In this document: positions 5,677 to 6,979 of the stretch, in pieces
Layout of the letters: every line of letters starts with the position of its first letter
Position numbering within the stretch: the first letter of the stretch is position 1
Assembly: GCA_030606095.1 (NCBI GenBank)
Contig: JAUWHC010000134.1
Location: 1 to 6,979 of the forward strand
Length of the DNA stretch: 6,979 nt
Direction: 5' to 3'
DNA from: Promethearchaeota archaeon
GTDB lineage: Archaea; Asgardarchaeota; Lokiarchaeia; Sigyniarchaeales; SOKP01
The notes under the pieces: model-generated
Seen by the model: only the letters and a program-made list of their open reading frames with translations
Told to the model about the DNA's origin: nothing
Database searches by the model: none
Program-made: the position numbers and the translations under genes

Positions 5677-6971
5677 TGGAATTTTACTCCTTTTGCCTTT
5701 AGCTTTTTTATTACTTCTCCAGAGGTATGTTCTAACTCATCTGAGACGTTCAAGTATAAATTCTTCAAAGAATTTAAATCTAATATCGATTCTGGTATGA
5801 ATTCAACGTCATTATGCCACAAATAAAGAGTATTAAGAGCGCGAAATTCGTTTATCCATCCTGGAATAGCCGATATTCCACATTTATGGAGAACAAGCGT
5901 TCTTAACGATTTAAGACCTTTTAATCCTTCTGGAATTTCTTTAATCTTTAGATTGGTAAGGTTTAGTTCGCTTAAAAAATATAAGTTTTCAATCCATTTT
6001 GGAACGGCTATAATTTTGTTATGATCTACGCTTAATTTTTCAAGGTTTTCAATTTTTCCTATAACTTGAGGTAATTGAGAAAAACTATTTGCGCTCAGGA
6101 TTAGAGTTTTTAGAGACTCTAGATTCTCAAAAGTTTCAGGTAGAGTTGTCAAATTATTTCCACTTAAATTTAACCATCTTAATTGTGTCAGATTCCCAAG
6201 CGTTTTTGGCAACGAAGAAAGGTTATTTTCCTGTAAAAACATCCGTCTTAACGATTGTAAATTACCAATTGAATCGGGGAGCTTGGTTAAACTATTATCG
6301 GATAGGTGTAGCTCTTCAAGCGAACCTAAATTCCCAAATGAAGTGGGAAGCGTTTTCAGATTTTTATTGTTTTCTATATATACCTTCTCAAGAGCCTTAA
6401 GGTTCTCTATTGATTCAGGAAGAGAAAAGATTCCACATTTATAAATCGATAATTTCTTTAGAGATTTTAAACTACCGATAGATTCAGGGATTTTCTCCAA
6501 TTTTTCGTTCTCTTGCAAATGCAAAACGGTTAACGAAGGAAATAAATTAAAATTTTGCGGTAAATCGCTAAAAAGATTTTGTCTCATGTCTAATTCTCTT
6601 AAAATCTCAAGATTTTTAACAGAATTCGGAAATTCTTTAATTTCAGTTTCTTTTATACTTAACCGCGTGAGACGTTTTAAATTTCCAAAAGATTCTGGGA
6701 TTTTTTTTAAAGGATTTTTCTCAATTACTAACATATAAATTTGTCTTAAATTTCCGATAGATTCGTGTAATTCGTAAGCGTCGTTATCAATTAACCATAC
6801 TTTTCCAAGAGTACGAACCTTTTTTATCCATTCTGGGAATATTGGAATCTTTTTACGAACAATCATTAGTTCCCTTAATGATTCGTAAGTGTTGACTTGA
6901 TAATCTTCAAAAGAATCGTAATCTGAGATATCTACTTCTTCTGAAGGTATTAGACATTCCGCAGCGTTCAT
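5673..6971 (-). CDS. Leucine-rich-repeat protein, plant-type 23-residue repeats
   Basis: 432 residues consisting almost wholly of leucine-rich repeats. Fourteen regular repeats of 23-24 residues run from 75 to 398 with the pattern L.sL..L.l..N.l..LP.si.n, as in ROCO/plant-type LRRs. Two degenerate repeats precede them (about 29-51 and 51-74), and a last one ends in a helical cap, EVIKKLKAKGVKF (about 419-431). Residues 1-28 are acidic (SEEVDISDYDSFEDY). No signal peptide, membrane segment, kinase or GTPase domain is present, so it should be a cytosolic curved scaffold for protein-protein contact; the partner is unknown. Such stand-alone LRR proteins are frequent in Asgard archaea and some bacteria. 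ATG 6971 is only eight bases from the window edge and those bases are open in frame, so a start further upstream cannot be excluded and the promoter is not visible. It converges on the helicase remnant. Confidence 0.88.
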   Translation of the reverse strand: MNAAECLIPSEEVDISDYDSFEDYQVNTYESLRELMIVRKKIPIFPEWIKKVRTLGKVWLIDNDAYELHESIGNLRQIYMLVIEKNPLKKIPESFGNLKRLTRLSIKETEIKEFPNSVKNLEILRELDMRQNLFSDLPQNFNLFPSLTVLHLQENEKLEKIPESIGSLKSLKKLSIYKCGIFSLPESIENLKALEKVYIENNKNLKTLPTSFGNLGSLEELHLSDNSLTKLPDSIGNLQSLRRMFLQENNLSSLPKTLGNLTQLRWLNLSGNNLTTLPETFENLESLKTLILSANSFSQLPQVIGKIENLEKLSVDHNKIIAVPKWIENLYFLSELNLTNLKIKEIPEGLKGLKSLRTLVLHKCGISAIPGWINEFRALNTLYLWHNDVEFIPESILDLNSLKNLYLNVSDELEHTSGEVIKKLKAKGVKFH

Positions 6972-6979
6972 AAGAATTT

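Noticed and set aside
6089..6400. Plus-strand reading frame of 103 codons
   Set aside because: Antisense shadow of the leucine-rich-repeat gene; its openness comes from the repeat's periodic codon pattern.

Overview
The window is AT-rich and reads as archaeal DNA. The evidence is a PUA-domain protein of the archaeal MCT-1/Tma20-like type, the C-terminal piece of a Rad3/XPD-type helicase close to archaeal versions, and several genes whose start codons sit about 24-32 bases from a TATA-like box with no Shine-Dalgarno sequence (leaderless or nearly leaderless mRNAs). A plant-type leucine-rich-repeat protein in such AT-rich DNA would fit an Asgard (Lokiarchaeia-like) archaeon, but that placement is inference only.

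Layout. At 32-544 (+) is the PUA-domain RNA-binding protein, overlapped tail-to-tail by a 96-residue orphan gene (537-827, -). Next comes a non-coding stretch of about 420 bases holding an 11-base direct repeat, a short palindrome and a TATA-like box ahead of a 103-residue orphan gene (1250-1558, +). A long tryptophanase/tyrosine phenol-lyase family enzyme (1659-3272, -) and a YfcE/MJ0936-like metallophosphoesterase (3501-4394, -) follow. They lie on the same strand but are 228 bases apart, so they are probably separate transcripts.

Region 4617-5435 looks like a scar. A minus-strand gene resembling phage/plasmid accessory proteins, with no convincing start codon, meets head-to-head at about 5140 with the last ~100 codons of an XPD-like helicase on the plus strand. 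The helicase lacks everything upstream of its C-terminal domain and also carries an apparent one-base deletion in an A-run. This suggests a decayed mobile-element integration or rearrangement, or an assembly join. From 5673 to the right edge is a cytosolic protein made almost entirely of 23-24-residue leucine-rich repeats (minus strand, start at 6971).

The genes do not form one pathway. The window is a mix of a translation-related housekeeping gene, single-gene transcription units, two orphans and one remnant region. I see no CRISPR array, tRNA, rRNA or complete insertion sequence.
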